From: Aureitalea marina
Lineage (GTDB): Bacteria; Bacteroidota; Bacteroidia; Flavobacteriales; Flavobacteriaceae
Direction: 5' to 3'
DNA length: 64,000 nt
NCBI RefSeq assembly: GCF_002943755.1
Contig: NZ_MQUB01000001.1
Coordinates: 2,282,501 to 2,346,500, forward strand
Below, piece by piece: positions 45,419-53,066 of the stretch. The stretch's first letter is position 1. Every line of letters begins with the position of its first letter. Under the pieces are notes generated by a model that saw only the letters and a list, made by a program, of their open reading frames with translations, had not been told where the DNA came from and made no database searches. The position numbers and the translations under genes were made by a program.

Positions 45419-46882
45419 ATGAGAATCGGTCTTGGCCTGTTAGCCTTACTCCATCTATTCTTGATCCCGTCAAAGGCTTATTGCCAGCCGGACTTGAACA
45501 GATTTACCCATGCCACCAATTCGGAACTTCCAATTACTACGGGATTCGCCCTGGCCAATCCCAAACTGAACCAGGTTGGGGTCTTTCTGATCGATAATCG
45601 GCAGATCCACGCCTATGGGCTGAATGAGCGCTTGGATGTGGACAGAAAGATCGAACTGATTAAGCAGAAACGGACCTACGATCAGATCGTTGGCAACATG
45701 GTTAATGAATACGGTTACACCCTCTTTTTTAACAACAAAAAGGAGAAATCCGTGACCTATCTTCGATTTTCTTTCGAACAGAATGGGATCGATCTAAAAG
45801 GTGATCTTCCCATCAACCTGAAAACAAAGAAGATACTGGCACATTTCGAGTATCAGGACGACCTGCATATCCTGACGGTAGAGAAGAAAGAGCCTGTCTT
45901 CTATTTGTACCGGATCGATAAGGCGCTTAAAATGCAGGAACATCGCATCGATGGAACTTACTTGGAACTTTTGGGTAGCAGCGGAAGGCAGGTTCCGGTA
46001 CAGCAACTACTGATTCATGCAAATGCCGAAATTTCTTCTATTAACCTTAGCGGGAATGACTATCCGATCGGTTTGACTGAGAGTTCGGCCAACTTCAAAT
46101 TGTACCGACAAGAGAATTTGTTGTACCTGACCATGGATCATCAATATGAAATGACCCAGATGCTTATCCTGGATCTGGATGATATCAGCTTACAATCCTC
46201 GACTTTTGACAAACCTGAGTTGGAGAAAAGGAATACCCGCCCTAAGTCCAACTCTTTTTTGAGAGGTGATCAATTGGCCCAAATTATTCAAAGCAGCGAT
46301 TCCCTCAAGATTTCCATGCTGAATATCAAGACCGGAACAAGGAACGAAATTCTGGCCCTTAGCAGGGATGATGAAGAATCTGGCTTTTCCTTTTCTCAGA
46401 AGAAATCATGGAAAGAGGAAGAAAAACAGCTGAGTACTTCTCAATACTTTCGGAAACTAAAGTTCAATCCACTAGGTCTGAGTTTTATACCTGATGCGGA
46501 AGGATATCATTTGACTTTTGGTAGTTGGAATAAATCCGAAGAATCCAGCGGTGGGAGTAATGCTGCGGCTGGAATGGGCGCGGTTTTCGGGGGTGTGGTT
46601 GGAGCCCTGATCAGTTATGCCATCGCTGAGGCCGTTTCGCCGGAATTTCAATCCTATAGTCGGTTTGCAAACGGGAAGACCTCTTATGCTCGGCTTGCTG
46701 TAAGTCAGCAATTTGAAGTGTCGAACAATGGGAATCCAGACCTCAATCTGTTTGAGCGTATCGATCAATACTCGAAATCTCAGGAAAAAGAACTCCCACT
46801 CTTGCTCTTCGAATTCCAGGATAAGACCATACTGGGTCTTTGGAATCCGAAGTATGAGGTAATGAGCTTTCACGGTTTCTGA
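45419..46882 (+). CDS. Secreted protein of unknown function with a glycine-zipper segment
   Basis: A 487-residue protein I do not recognise. A signal peptide covers residues 1-22 (ALLHLFLIPSKAYCQ). The middle is beta-rich with strand pairs (LHILTVEKKEPVFYLYRID; LLYLTMDHQYEMTQMLIL). Near residue 380 is a hydrophobic Gly/Ala segment, AAAGMGAVFGGVVGALISYA, that looks like a membrane-inserting glycine zipper. No enzyme motif is visible. Placed between metG and an HDAC-like gene with short gaps on both sides (12 and 1 bases), it is probably co-expressed with them, which says little about function. Confidence 0.7.
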   Translation: MRIGLGLLALLHLFLIPSKAYCQPDLNRFTHATNSELPITTGFALANPKLNQVGVFLIDNRQIHAYGLNERLDVDRKIELIKQKRTYDQIVGNMVNEYGYTLFFNNKKEKSVTYLRFSFEQNGIDLKGDLPINLKTKKILAHFEYQDDLHILTVEKKEPVFYLYRIDKALKMQEHRIDGTYLELLGSSGRQVPVQQLLIHANAEISSINLSGNDYPIGLTESSANFKLYRQENLLYLTMDHQYEMTQMLILDLDDISLQSSTFDKPELEKRNTRPKSNSFLRGDQLAQIIQSSDSLKISMLNIKTGTRNEILALSRDDEESGFSFSQKKSWKEEEKQLSTSQYFRKLKFNPLGLSFIPDAEGYHLTFGSWNKSEESSGGSNAAAGMGAVFGGVVGALISYAIAEAVSPEFQSYSRFANGKTSYARLAVSQQFEVSNNGNPDLNLFERIDQYSKSQEKELPLLLFEFQDKTILGLWNPKYEVMSFHGF

Positions 46883-46883
46883 G

Positions 46884-47786
46884 ATGCTGAAGATCGCTTA
46901 TCACCCCATCTTTAAGCATAACCTCCCCTTGGGACATCGCTTCCCCATGTCCAAATATGAGTTACTGCACCGCCAGCTGCTTCACGAAGGAACGTGTACA
47001 GAGGAAAACTTTTTTGAACCAGGTGTTCCTCTGGATGAGGATATTCTTGCCGTCCACGATGCGAATTATGTCAAGCAACTCAGGGAATTGACGCTAGATA
47101 AGAAAGCGGTTAGGAAATTGGGGTTTCCTTTAACCGAGAAATTGGTCCAAAGAGAACATTTGATCACCCAGGGGACCATCACGGGAGCTCAATTGGCTTT
47201 AGAGAATGGAATCGCCATGAATATTGCGGGTGGCACCCATCACGCTTATTCTGATCATGGGGAGGCTTTTTGCCTTTTCAATGATCAGGCCATCGCCGCC
47301 AGCTGGTTGTTGCGTAATAAAAAGGCCGAGAAGATACTGATAGTGGATCTGGATGTGCATCAGGGAAATGGAACGGCCCAGATCTTTGCTGATGAACCCC
47401 GTGTTTTCACATTCTCCATGCACGGCGCAGGCAATTATCCCTTTAGAAAGGAAAAGTCCGATTTGGACATCGAATTGGCAGATGGGACAACGGACCATGA
47501 GTTCTTAAGCATTCTTTCCGACCAACTGCCCAAGCTGATCGATTCTGAAAAGCCTGAATTCATCTTTTACCTCAGCGGTGTAGATATCATTGAAAGTGAT
47601 AAACTAGGGAGGTTATCTTGTAGTGTAGCTGGTTGCAGGAAAAGAGATGAATTTGTTCTGTCTTCCTGCAAGGAACAAGGGATACCTGTGCAAGTGAGTA
47701 TGGGCGGCGGTTATTCCCCGGAGATCAAGACGATAATTAATTGTCACGCAAACACTTACAGAGCAGCCCAGGAAATATATTTCTAA
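46884..47786 (+). CDS. Histone deacetylase-like amidohydrolase
   Basis: A 300-residue zinc amidohydrolase of the HDAC/acetoin utilisation family. Active-site features: GGTHHAYSDHGEAFCLFNDQ (His-His pair), VDLDVHQGNGTAQIF (Asp and His ligands) and FYLSGVDIIESDKLG with the second Asp. In bacteria these enzymes deacetylate acetylated polyamines, acetyl-lysine of acetyl-CoA synthetase or other amides. Notably acs is encoded about 9 kb downstream, though linkage is loose. The start follows the previous stop by one base. Confidence 0.88.
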   Translation: MLKIAYHPIFKHNLPLGHRFPMSKYELLHRQLLHEGTCTEENFFEPGVPLDEDILAVHDANYVKQLRELTLDKKAVRKLGFPLTEKLVQREHLITQGTITGAQLALENGIAMNIAGGTHHAYSDHGEAFCLFNDQAIAASWLLRNKKAEKILIVDLDVHQGNGTAQIFADEPRVFTFSMHGAGNYPFRKEKSDLDIELADGTTDHEFLSILSDQLPKLIDSEKPEFIFYLSGVDIIESDKLGRLSCSVAGCRKRDEFVLSSCKEQGIPVQVSMGGGYSPEIKTIINCHANTYRAAQEIYF

Positions 47787-47825
47787 TTCTTTGTAAGTAA
47801 TCCGCCAAAATTCGAACAAAAGCGT

Positions 47826-48662
47826 ATGGCCTATTCCTTTCAGGAGTTCAATACGGAAGCAGTGTTTCGATTGGGAAACGAACAGGACCTGTTGCTCTAT
47901 TCCAGTGACAGACCTGTTGGGTTGTTTACCTTTATTTGGACGGGGAACAAAAGTGCCAGCGTCGAAGTTGATGGAGAACCTCTAGAATTAGCGCCAAACA
48001 GTATACTCTCCATAACTCCGATCCAGTATTTTCAATTCATCTCTGGTGAAAATCTCAATGTCTATCAATTCAACCGCGAATTCTATTGCATCAAGGATCA
48101 CGACAAAGAGGTGAGTTGTGCTGGTTTGCTGTTCTTCGGGAATAAACGTACACCAGTTGTGGGGTTGAACCAGGAACAACAGCGTAGCTTCGAGAATTTG
48201 CATCAGGTCTTTCTGGAAGAAATCGCAACTACGGATAACATCCAGGCAGAGATGCTTCGTCTTCTACTGGCCCGTTTTATAATCAAGACCACACGCTTAT
48301 TCAAGACGCAAGACCAGTCACTGACCTCCTTCAACACCAAAGTTGACCTGCTTAGGAGCTTCAATCTGTTGGTAGACCAACACTTCAGGGTAGAACACAG
48401 TGTGGCATTCTATGCAGATCGGTTGCATCGTTCTCCCAAGACACTGTCCAATGTTTTCGGTAAGATGGACATCAGTCCCTTAAAGGTCATACACGAAAGA
48501 ATCATCTTAGAGGCCAAGCGTTTACTGAGATACACTGAACGAAGCTCCAAAGAGATCGCATATGAACTCGGCTTTGAGGATCCTTCCCACCTAAGCCGCC
48601 TATTTAAAAAGGTAACCGGCCAATCGCCCTCAGAATTTAGATCTCTTTCCATTTCCGCATAA
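47826..48662 (+). CDS. AraC-family transcriptional regulator
   Basis: A 278-residue regulator. The N-terminal part (residues 1-110) looks like a cupin-type sensor (LYSSDRPVGLFTFIWTGNK, ELAPNSILSITPIQYFQF). The C-terminal double HTH spans about 175-275: FYADRLHRSPKTLSNVFGKM, then IAYELGFEDPSHLSRLFKKVTGQSPSEFR, the AraC signature. It is encoded just upstream of the AhpD-like and cupredoxin-like genes in the same orientation, so these are likely targets. Inducer unknown. Confidence 0.9.
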   Translation: MAYSFQEFNTEAVFRLGNEQDLLLYSSDRPVGLFTFIWTGNKSASVEVDGEPLELAPNSILSITPIQYFQFISGENLNVYQFNREFYCIKDHDKEVSCAGLLFFGNKRTPVVGLNQEQQRSFENLHQVFLEEIATTDNIQAEMLRLLLARFIIKTTRLFKTQDQSLTSFNTKVDLLRSFNLLVDQHFRVEHSVAFYADRLHRSPKTLSNVFGKMDISPLKVIHERIILEAKRLLRYTERSSKEIAYELGFEDPSHLSRLFKKVTGQSPSEFRSLSISA

Positions 48663-48756
48663 GGAATTATTGACATCTTATCAGGAATTCGATCCATTTC
48701 CTGCACTCCGCTTTCAACTGATCTTTGTACCCAACAAATCAATACAAAGACCAAAA

Positions 48757-49361
48757 ATGTCTACTTCAATATTTAACATCATTCATCTTTACACAAAGAG
48801 ATCTAATCATAGATCACAAGGTTTTAAAGAGGAACGTAGTTGTGAGACTCATCACCTACACGATTTCTATTGTGAAACACAACATCCATTGACGGTAAAG
48901 GGCAGTCACACTTTGTTGAAGGAATAATCGACATACGGGAGGGAAATTCCAACATGGCTTGACCCGCTTCGCTAAAAAATCGGGAAAAAGAAGTAGTCAA
49001 TTTGGCCTTAAGCCAGGTGAACGAATGTCTGTACTGTCTTTCTGCCCATACTGCCATTGGTAAAATGAACAGATTTAGCGACCAAGAAATCCTGGAATTA
49101 CGTGGTGGCTATGCCAATTTTGACAACAAGCTTAACGCTTTGGCGAGGTTAGTCCGAAACCTGACTGAAAACAGAGGAAGAGCAGATCAATCTGTATTGG
49201 ACGAATTTTTCTCAGCCGGTTATAACAAAGGAAACCTGATCGATGTGATCGTGGCCGTGGGAGATAAGACAATCTCTAATTACATTCACAACACAACCCA
49301 AGTTCCGGTAGATTTCCCAATCGCCCAACCTCTTGAAGAAACCGCAGTAGTTAAACAATAA
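48757..49361 (+). pseudogene. Carboxymuconolactone decarboxylase / AhpD-like peroxidase gene without a readable N-terminus
   Basis: From 48963 the frame is open to TAA at 49361 and reads SLKNREKEVVNLALSQVNEC then LYCLSAHTAIGKMN, including the CxxC active site (CLYC) and His of the AhpD family. Residues upstream should supply about 65 more codons, but a TGA at 48960-48962 stops this frame, and the 48663-48960 stretch in all frames shows no convincing family N-terminus; ATG TCT ACT at 48757 looks like the original start. A start within 49002 would leave a fragment of 119 residues. The stretch 48663-48990 otherwise holds a candidate promoter (GATCTTTG, 48720-48727). Confidence 0.7.
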
Positions 49362-49374
49362 TTATATACACACA

Positions 49375-49752
49375 ATGAAAAATTTAATTTTATCAGCAAT
49401 CGTCCTATTGATCTCTTTTTTGGCCATCCAAGCTCAGGAAATGACCTCCAAAGTTGGCGACTCTAAAAGAGTGAAACTGGAACAAACTCCTGGTGAGTTT
49501 ACCCAGCAAACATTGAAGTTGAAGCCTGGCTCTTATATTTTTGAGGTAACTAACAAAGGCATAGACCATGCCGTAGGATTTGTTCTGGCGCCAAAAAGTG
49601 ACCCGGATGCCCATATTCAATCGGCCTATGTGACCAAGGCCATAGCAAAAGGAGCTACTGAGCGATCCAATACAACCGTTCTCACTAAAGGGGAGTATGT
49701 ATACTTCTGTCCGTTGAACCCTACACCTCAGTACAAACTGATCGTAGAGTAA
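49375..49752 (+). CDS. Secreted cupredoxin-like protein
   Basis: A 125-residue protein with a signal peptide (MKNLILSAIVLLISFLAIQAQ) and a small beta-sandwich (SYIFEVTNKGIDHAVGFVLAP; GEYVYFCPLNPTPQYKLIV) that fits a plastocyanin/azurin-like fold. In copper cupredoxins the loop after the Cys has His and often Met; here CPLNPTPQYKL has neither, so copper binding is doubtful. Encoded 13 bases after the AhpD-like gene in the same transcript, suggesting a linked oxidative or stress role. A strong terminator follows. Confidence 0.72.
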   Translation: MKNLILSAIVLLISFLAIQAQEMTSKVGDSKRVKLEQTPGEFTQQTLKLKPGSYIFEVTNKGIDHAVGFVLAPKSDPDAHIQSAYVTKAIAKGATERSNTTVLTKGEYVYFCPLNPTPQYKLIVE

Positions 49753-49770
49753 TCATCCTCCAATTATTTA

Positions 49771-49809
49771 AAAGCCTTGAATCACAAGAAAATGGTCAAG
49801 GCTTTTTTT
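49771..49809 (+). terminator. Rho-independent terminator
   Basis: AAAGCCTTGA (49771-49780) and TCAAGGCTTT (49796-49805), a perfect 10-bp stem with a 15-base loop, followed by T-run to 49809. Confidence 0.9.
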
Positions 49810-49850
49810 GTTCTTTGACAATTATCATATCTTAAATTCCCGTTGGGAAG

Positions 49851-49858
49851 CACCTTTG
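49851..49858 (+). promoter_or_regulatory. Candidate -7 element for the CoA-transferase gene
   Basis: CACCTTTG within GCACCTTTGCA, the same core as before rplY, 18 bases before the start codon at 49877. No TTTG box at the usual distance. Confidence 0.35.
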
Positions 49859-49876
49859 CAATCTTAATCTCAGGCT

Positions 49877-51145
49877 ATGAAAATTGTAACCGACCAACAA
49901 GCTGTCTCCGTAGTAAAATCGGGAGATCGAGTGTTTTTTCAAGGGGCTGCTATGACCCCCAATCTACTGATCGATCAACTATGTGAAAGGTATCAGGAAT
50001 TAAATGATGTCAAGATCATACAGATCCACACGGACGGCCCGGCAAAATATATGCAAGAACCCTATTCTGACTCCTTCAGTCTGACAAGCTGCTTCGTTGG
50101 CGGCAATGTAAGAAAAGGGGTCAATAGCAATAAGGGTGATTATATACCGATATTTCTTTCCGAGATCCATCAATTATTCTGCCGCGACATTCTGCCTCTG
50201 GATGTAGCCTTTATCCAGGTTTCACCACCGGATAAGCATGGGTTTTGTTCCTTGGGGGTATCTGTAGACATCACTATTCCTGCCATTCAGAAAGCGAAGA
50301 TCGTAGTAGCCTTGGTAAACCCTCAGGTCCCACGTACTCATGGGGATGGTATCATCCATATCAATCGGATCGATTACGGGGTACATGTTGATCAGCCTAT
50401 CCATCAGGCTATTTTTGGAGCGCCCACTGAAGTCGAAAATCAGATCGGGGAACATGTTGCCAATCTGGTTGAGGACGGTGCCACCTTGCAAATGGGAATA
50501 GGAAACATTCCTAACGCTGTCTTAGCCAATTTGACCAATCACAAGCGATTGGGCATACATACCGAGATGTTCAGTGATGGATTATTGGATCTGGTGGAAC
50601 AGGGAATTGTAACTGGGGAAGAGAAATTCTTAAAGACCAATAAGATCGTGACAACCTTTGCAATCGGGTCTCAACGGCTTTATGATTTTGTGGACGATAA
50701 TCCCAGTGTTCATTTCAAGGAAGCCGCCTACACAAACGACACCTCCCTGATCAAACTAAACCCGAAAGTGACTGCTATAAACTCGGCTATCGAAATTGAT
50801 TTTACAGGTCAGGTTTGCGCCGATACTATTGGTCCTTATCAATATTCCGGCGTCGGAGGACAAATGGATTTTATTCGCGGTGCGTCCTTATCCAAAGGGG
50901 GTAAACCTATTATCGCCATGCCTTCGACCACTAAGAAAGGAGTGTCCAAGATCGTTCCACATTTGAATTATGGTGCTGGTGTTACCACAACGCGTGCACA
51001 TATGCATTATGTGGCTACAGAATACGGAGTAGTCGATCTATTTGGGAAGAGCCTGAAACAACGGGCCAAGGTACTGATCTCTATCGCTCATCCCGATCAT
51101 CAGCAGGATCTCGAGGAACAAATGATCAAGCGATTTAATCTTTGA
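49877..51145 (+). CDS. Acetyl-CoA hydrolase/transferase family protein (4-hydroxybutyrate CoA-transferase-like)
   Basis: A 422-residue CoA-transferase of the Cat1/AbfT family, which moves CoA between acids such as acetate and 4-hydroxybutyrate or hydrolyses acetyl-CoA. Motifs: IQIHTDGPAKYMQEPYSD, CFVGGNVRKGVNSNKGDYIPIFLSE, GDGIIHINRIDYGVHVDQPI, LQMGIGNIPNAVLANL and IHTEMFSDGLLDLVE, where the conserved Glu (HTEMFSDG, about residue 232) forms the glutamyl-CoA intermediate. Complete and of normal length. Sits alone between two terminators. Confidence 0.9.
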   Translation: MKIVTDQQAVSVVKSGDRVFFQGAAMTPNLLIDQLCERYQELNDVKIIQIHTDGPAKYMQEPYSDSFSLTSCFVGGNVRKGVNSNKGDYIPIFLSEIHQLFCRDILPLDVAFIQVSPPDKHGFCSLGVSVDITIPAIQKAKIVVALVNPQVPRTHGDGIIHINRIDYGVHVDQPIHQAIFGAPTEVENQIGEHVANLVEDGATLQMGIGNIPNAVLANLTNHKRLGIHTEMFSDGLLDLVEQGIVTGEEKFLKTNKIVTTFAIGSQRLYDFVDDNPSVHFKEAAYTNDTSLIKLNPKVTAINSAIEIDFTGQVCADTIGPYQYSGVGGQMDFIRGASLSKGGKPIIAMPSTTKKGVSKIVPHLNYGAGVTTTRAHMHYVATEYGVVDLFGKSLKQRAKVLISIAHPDHQQDLEEQMIKRFNL

Positions 51146-51165
51146 TAGGATTGAAATAATTAACC

Positions 51166-51189
51166 AAAAAGCCCCGTTAAGGGGCTTTT
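51166..51189. terminator. Bidirectional rho-independent terminator
   Basis: AAAAGCCCC and GGGGCTTTT stem with loop GTTAA, between the convergent CoA-transferase and ssb genes; the A/T tails suit both directions. Confidence 0.9.
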
Positions 51190-51201
51190 CACATCAGTCA
51201 A

Positions 51202-51534
51202 TCACTTACCCAACAACAGCAGTTCACTGCACTGCACCTCGGTGATAAAGCGCTTGATCCCATCGTTATCTTGGTAAGAGCGGTTGGTTAGTTTGCCCTC
51301 TACGGCGATCTCCTGTCCCTTGGTGACATAGTTCTCGACGATCTTTGTCAGACCTCCACGCACTACTACATTATGCCATTGGGTGCGTTCTACTTTATTC
51401 CCCTCTTTGTCTTTATAGCTGTCGTCCGTAGCCATACTGAACTTGGCTAGTTTGTTCCCATCTTCGAAAGAAAAGATCTCTGGTTCTTGTCCTAAACGTC
51501 CAATCAACTGTACGCGGTTTCTAATTGCATTCAT
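51202..51534 (-). CDS. ssb: Short single-stranded DNA-binding protein
   Basis: A 110-residue SSB of OB-fold type: MNAIRNRVQLIGRLGQEPE, ATDDSYKDKEGNKVERTQWHNVVVRG and IAVEGKLTNRSYQDNDGIKRF are the conserved strands. It stops at QCSELLLLGK, so the long Gly/Pro-rich linker and acidic C-terminal tip (DxDxDIPF type) that recruit partner proteins are absent. Such short versions are usually secondary SSBs next to a full-length replicative copy elsewhere in the genome. Convergent with the CoA-transferase gene. Confidence 0.9.
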   Translation of the reverse strand: MNAIRNRVQLIGRLGQEPEIFSFEDGNKLAKFSMATDDSYKDKEGNKVERTQWHNVVVRGGLTKIVENYVTKGQEIAVEGKLTNRSYQDNDGIKRFITEVQCSELLLLGK

Positions 51535-51642
51535 GATTCATCTTTTTAAGTTAAACAGTTAATTCCATGCCGGTTCAAAATTTCCGACAGCACAAACATA
51601 GAATCGGATTAAGGGCATAATCGGTAGACATACATTTACAGT

Positions 51643-51664
51643 CGTTTAAAGGTGTTTTTAAACG
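51643..51664 (+). promoter_or_regulatory. Inverted repeat between ssb and the NTF2-like gene
   Basis: CGTTTAAA (51643-51650), centre GGTGTT, TTTAAACG (51657-51664): a perfect 8-bp inverted repeat in the 227-base region between divergent genes; possible operator. Confidence 0.45.
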
Positions 51665-51713
51665 TTTACAAATGATAATTACTGACCGCCATCATCAATC
51701 AAAACCTATGAAA

Positions 51714-51749
51714 TAACGTCCTTTACGTCATTATCTTTATTAACGTCAA
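51714..51749 (+). promoter_or_regulatory. ACGTC repeats on a 9-base phase upstream of the NTF2-like gene
   Basis: Blocks TAACGTCCT (51714-51722), TTACGTCAT (51723-51731), TATCTTTAT (51732-51740) and TAACGTCAA (51741-51749): three of four consecutive 9-base blocks carry TnACGTC. Regular direct repeats suggest cooperative binding by a regulator. Start codon at 51762. Confidence 0.5.
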
Positions 51750-51761
51750 ACTGCACATATT

Positions 51762-52202
51762 ATGGAACCATTTACAGTTAGAGAACGAATCATCGAGGCT
51801 GTGAACAAGCTGTTTGTTTACACTGACAACAGAGACTGGGATCTCCTGCAAACCGAGGTATTTTCTCCGGAAGTTCATTTAGATATGAGCAGCATGACCG
51901 GAGCCGAACCAGAAGACCTTACTTCTGGAGAGATCTGTGAACGTTGGGCTCAGGGTTTCACCGAGGTGGATGAGGTGAACCACCTGGCCGGCAATTACCT
52001 GATCACACTGCTATCACTGGACAATGCAGCGGTTCATTGTTATGCTACAGCCACTCATTTCTAAGAGAAGGCAGAAAATGGCCCTACTCGGGAATTTGTC
52101 GGTTCGTATGATCTCCGGCTCAGACATACGGATGCTGGCTGGAGAATTTATAACTTCGTTTATCACTTCAAATACGGAGTAGGAAATATGACATTGGATT
52201 GA
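51762..52202 (+). pseudogene. NTF2-like (SnoaL-type) protein gene with an in-frame TAA
   Basis: The first 100 codons (MEPFTVRERIIEAVNKLFVY, VHLDMSSMTGAEPEDLTSGE, AVHCYATATHF) form an NTF2-like fold. TAA at 52062-52064 then interrupts the frame, but the same frame continues with EKAENGPTREFVGSYDLRLR and FVYHFKYGVGNMTLD to TGA at 52200-52202, completing a normal 146-residue family member. Homologues usually have Lys or Tyr at the stop position, one base change away (for example AAA to TAA). The GNAT gene starts inside the final stop (TGATG). Confidence 0.8.
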
Positions 52203-52713
52203 TGAATATCCAGCCCATACTGGAGAATGACCATTTTCTGATCAGACCTTTGCGAGAAGAAGATCGCGATCAGCTATTCGCAGTTGCCAATGACCCTATG
52301 ATCTGGGACCAACACCCGGCCAAGGAACGAGCGACCAAGAAAGGATTTGATCAATTCTTTGATCTGTCTATGAATTCAGGTGGGGCTTTGCTGATCATCG
52401 ACAAGAATAGCGATAGCGTCATTGGGAGCTCGCGTTACGAATTGCATGAAGACGACCCCTGGCAGTTCAGATCGGATGGACCTATTTGTCCAGATCGTAT
52501 TGGGGGAACGGCACCAACCAGCAGATCAAAAAATTGATGATAGACCATGCTTTTCTTTCCATGGACAGGGTACTGCTATACATCGATCACAAAAATTTCC
52601 GGTCCCAGGCTGCGGCGCGGAAGATCGGTGCAGTACAGATTAGCCTGGAGCAATATCCATTGGTCTACAGGAATCGAGCAGACTATACCACTTTTGTACT
52701 GGAAAAAGAGTAA
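52202..52713 (+). CDS. GNAT acetyltransferase, interrupted by a one-base deletion
   Basis: N-terminal MNIQPILENDHFLIRPLREE and SVIGSSRYELHEDDPW belong to the RimJ/RimL-type GNAT family; the second part in another frame reads AVQIGWTYLSRSYWGNGTNQ with the acetyl-CoA loop and VLLYIDHKNFRSQAAARKIGAV. Adding one G in the GG at 52461-52462 joins them, giving a usual 170-residue protein. The start at 52202 overlaps the preceding stop. Could be a sequencing error like the other single-base losses here, or a pseudogene. Confidence 0.82.
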
Positions 52714-52735
52714 ATTGAGAAGAGAAGTACAGCTG

Positions 52736-53062
52736 ATGAATCGCGCCTTTGCCCTTGTATTATTTATGTCCCTATTCTCCTGTAATCAGAAGGTTGGGGG
52801 TCCCTGTTCGTATGAGCAAAACAGCTATACCATGGGTGTAACCGAGTTGATCAAAAGTAATGACTCCCTTCAGTTCGTTGTACTGGCAGCTGGAGATGCA
52901 GCCTCGGTCAAGCAATTCAAGTTCAGTGCAGAGGAACTGGCAAAATTTGACCTTGATTTTGAACAGATCTCAAGGGACAGAAAAGAATTACAGGTCACAT
53001 TAGAGGAGATCACCAAAGGCACTTGCACGCCCTATCATTTAGTTGATATAAAACAGGAATAA
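52736..53062 (+). CDS. Small lipoprotein of unknown function
   Basis: A 108-residue protein with a lipoprotein signal (MNRAFALVLFMSLFSCNQ, lipobox Cys at about residue 16). The mature part is soluble (YTMGVTELIKSNDSLQFVVL, FDLDFEQISRDRKELQVTLE) and unassigned. The start at 52736 is chosen because it gives the lipobox; longer in-frame extension upstream lies inside the GNAT gene. Four bases before the next gene, likely co-transcribed. Confidence 0.7.
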   Translation: MNRAFALVLFMSLFSCNQKVGGPCSYEQNSYTMGVTELIKSNDSLQFVVLAAGDAASVKQFKFSAEELAKFDLDFEQISRDRKELQVTLEEITKGTCTPYHLVDIKQE

Positions 53063-53066
53063 TCCC

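Noticed and set aside
48824-49057. Minus-strand ORF across the AhpD-like upstream region
   Set aside because: Composition and lack of family features indicate a shadow of the plus-strand coding sequence.
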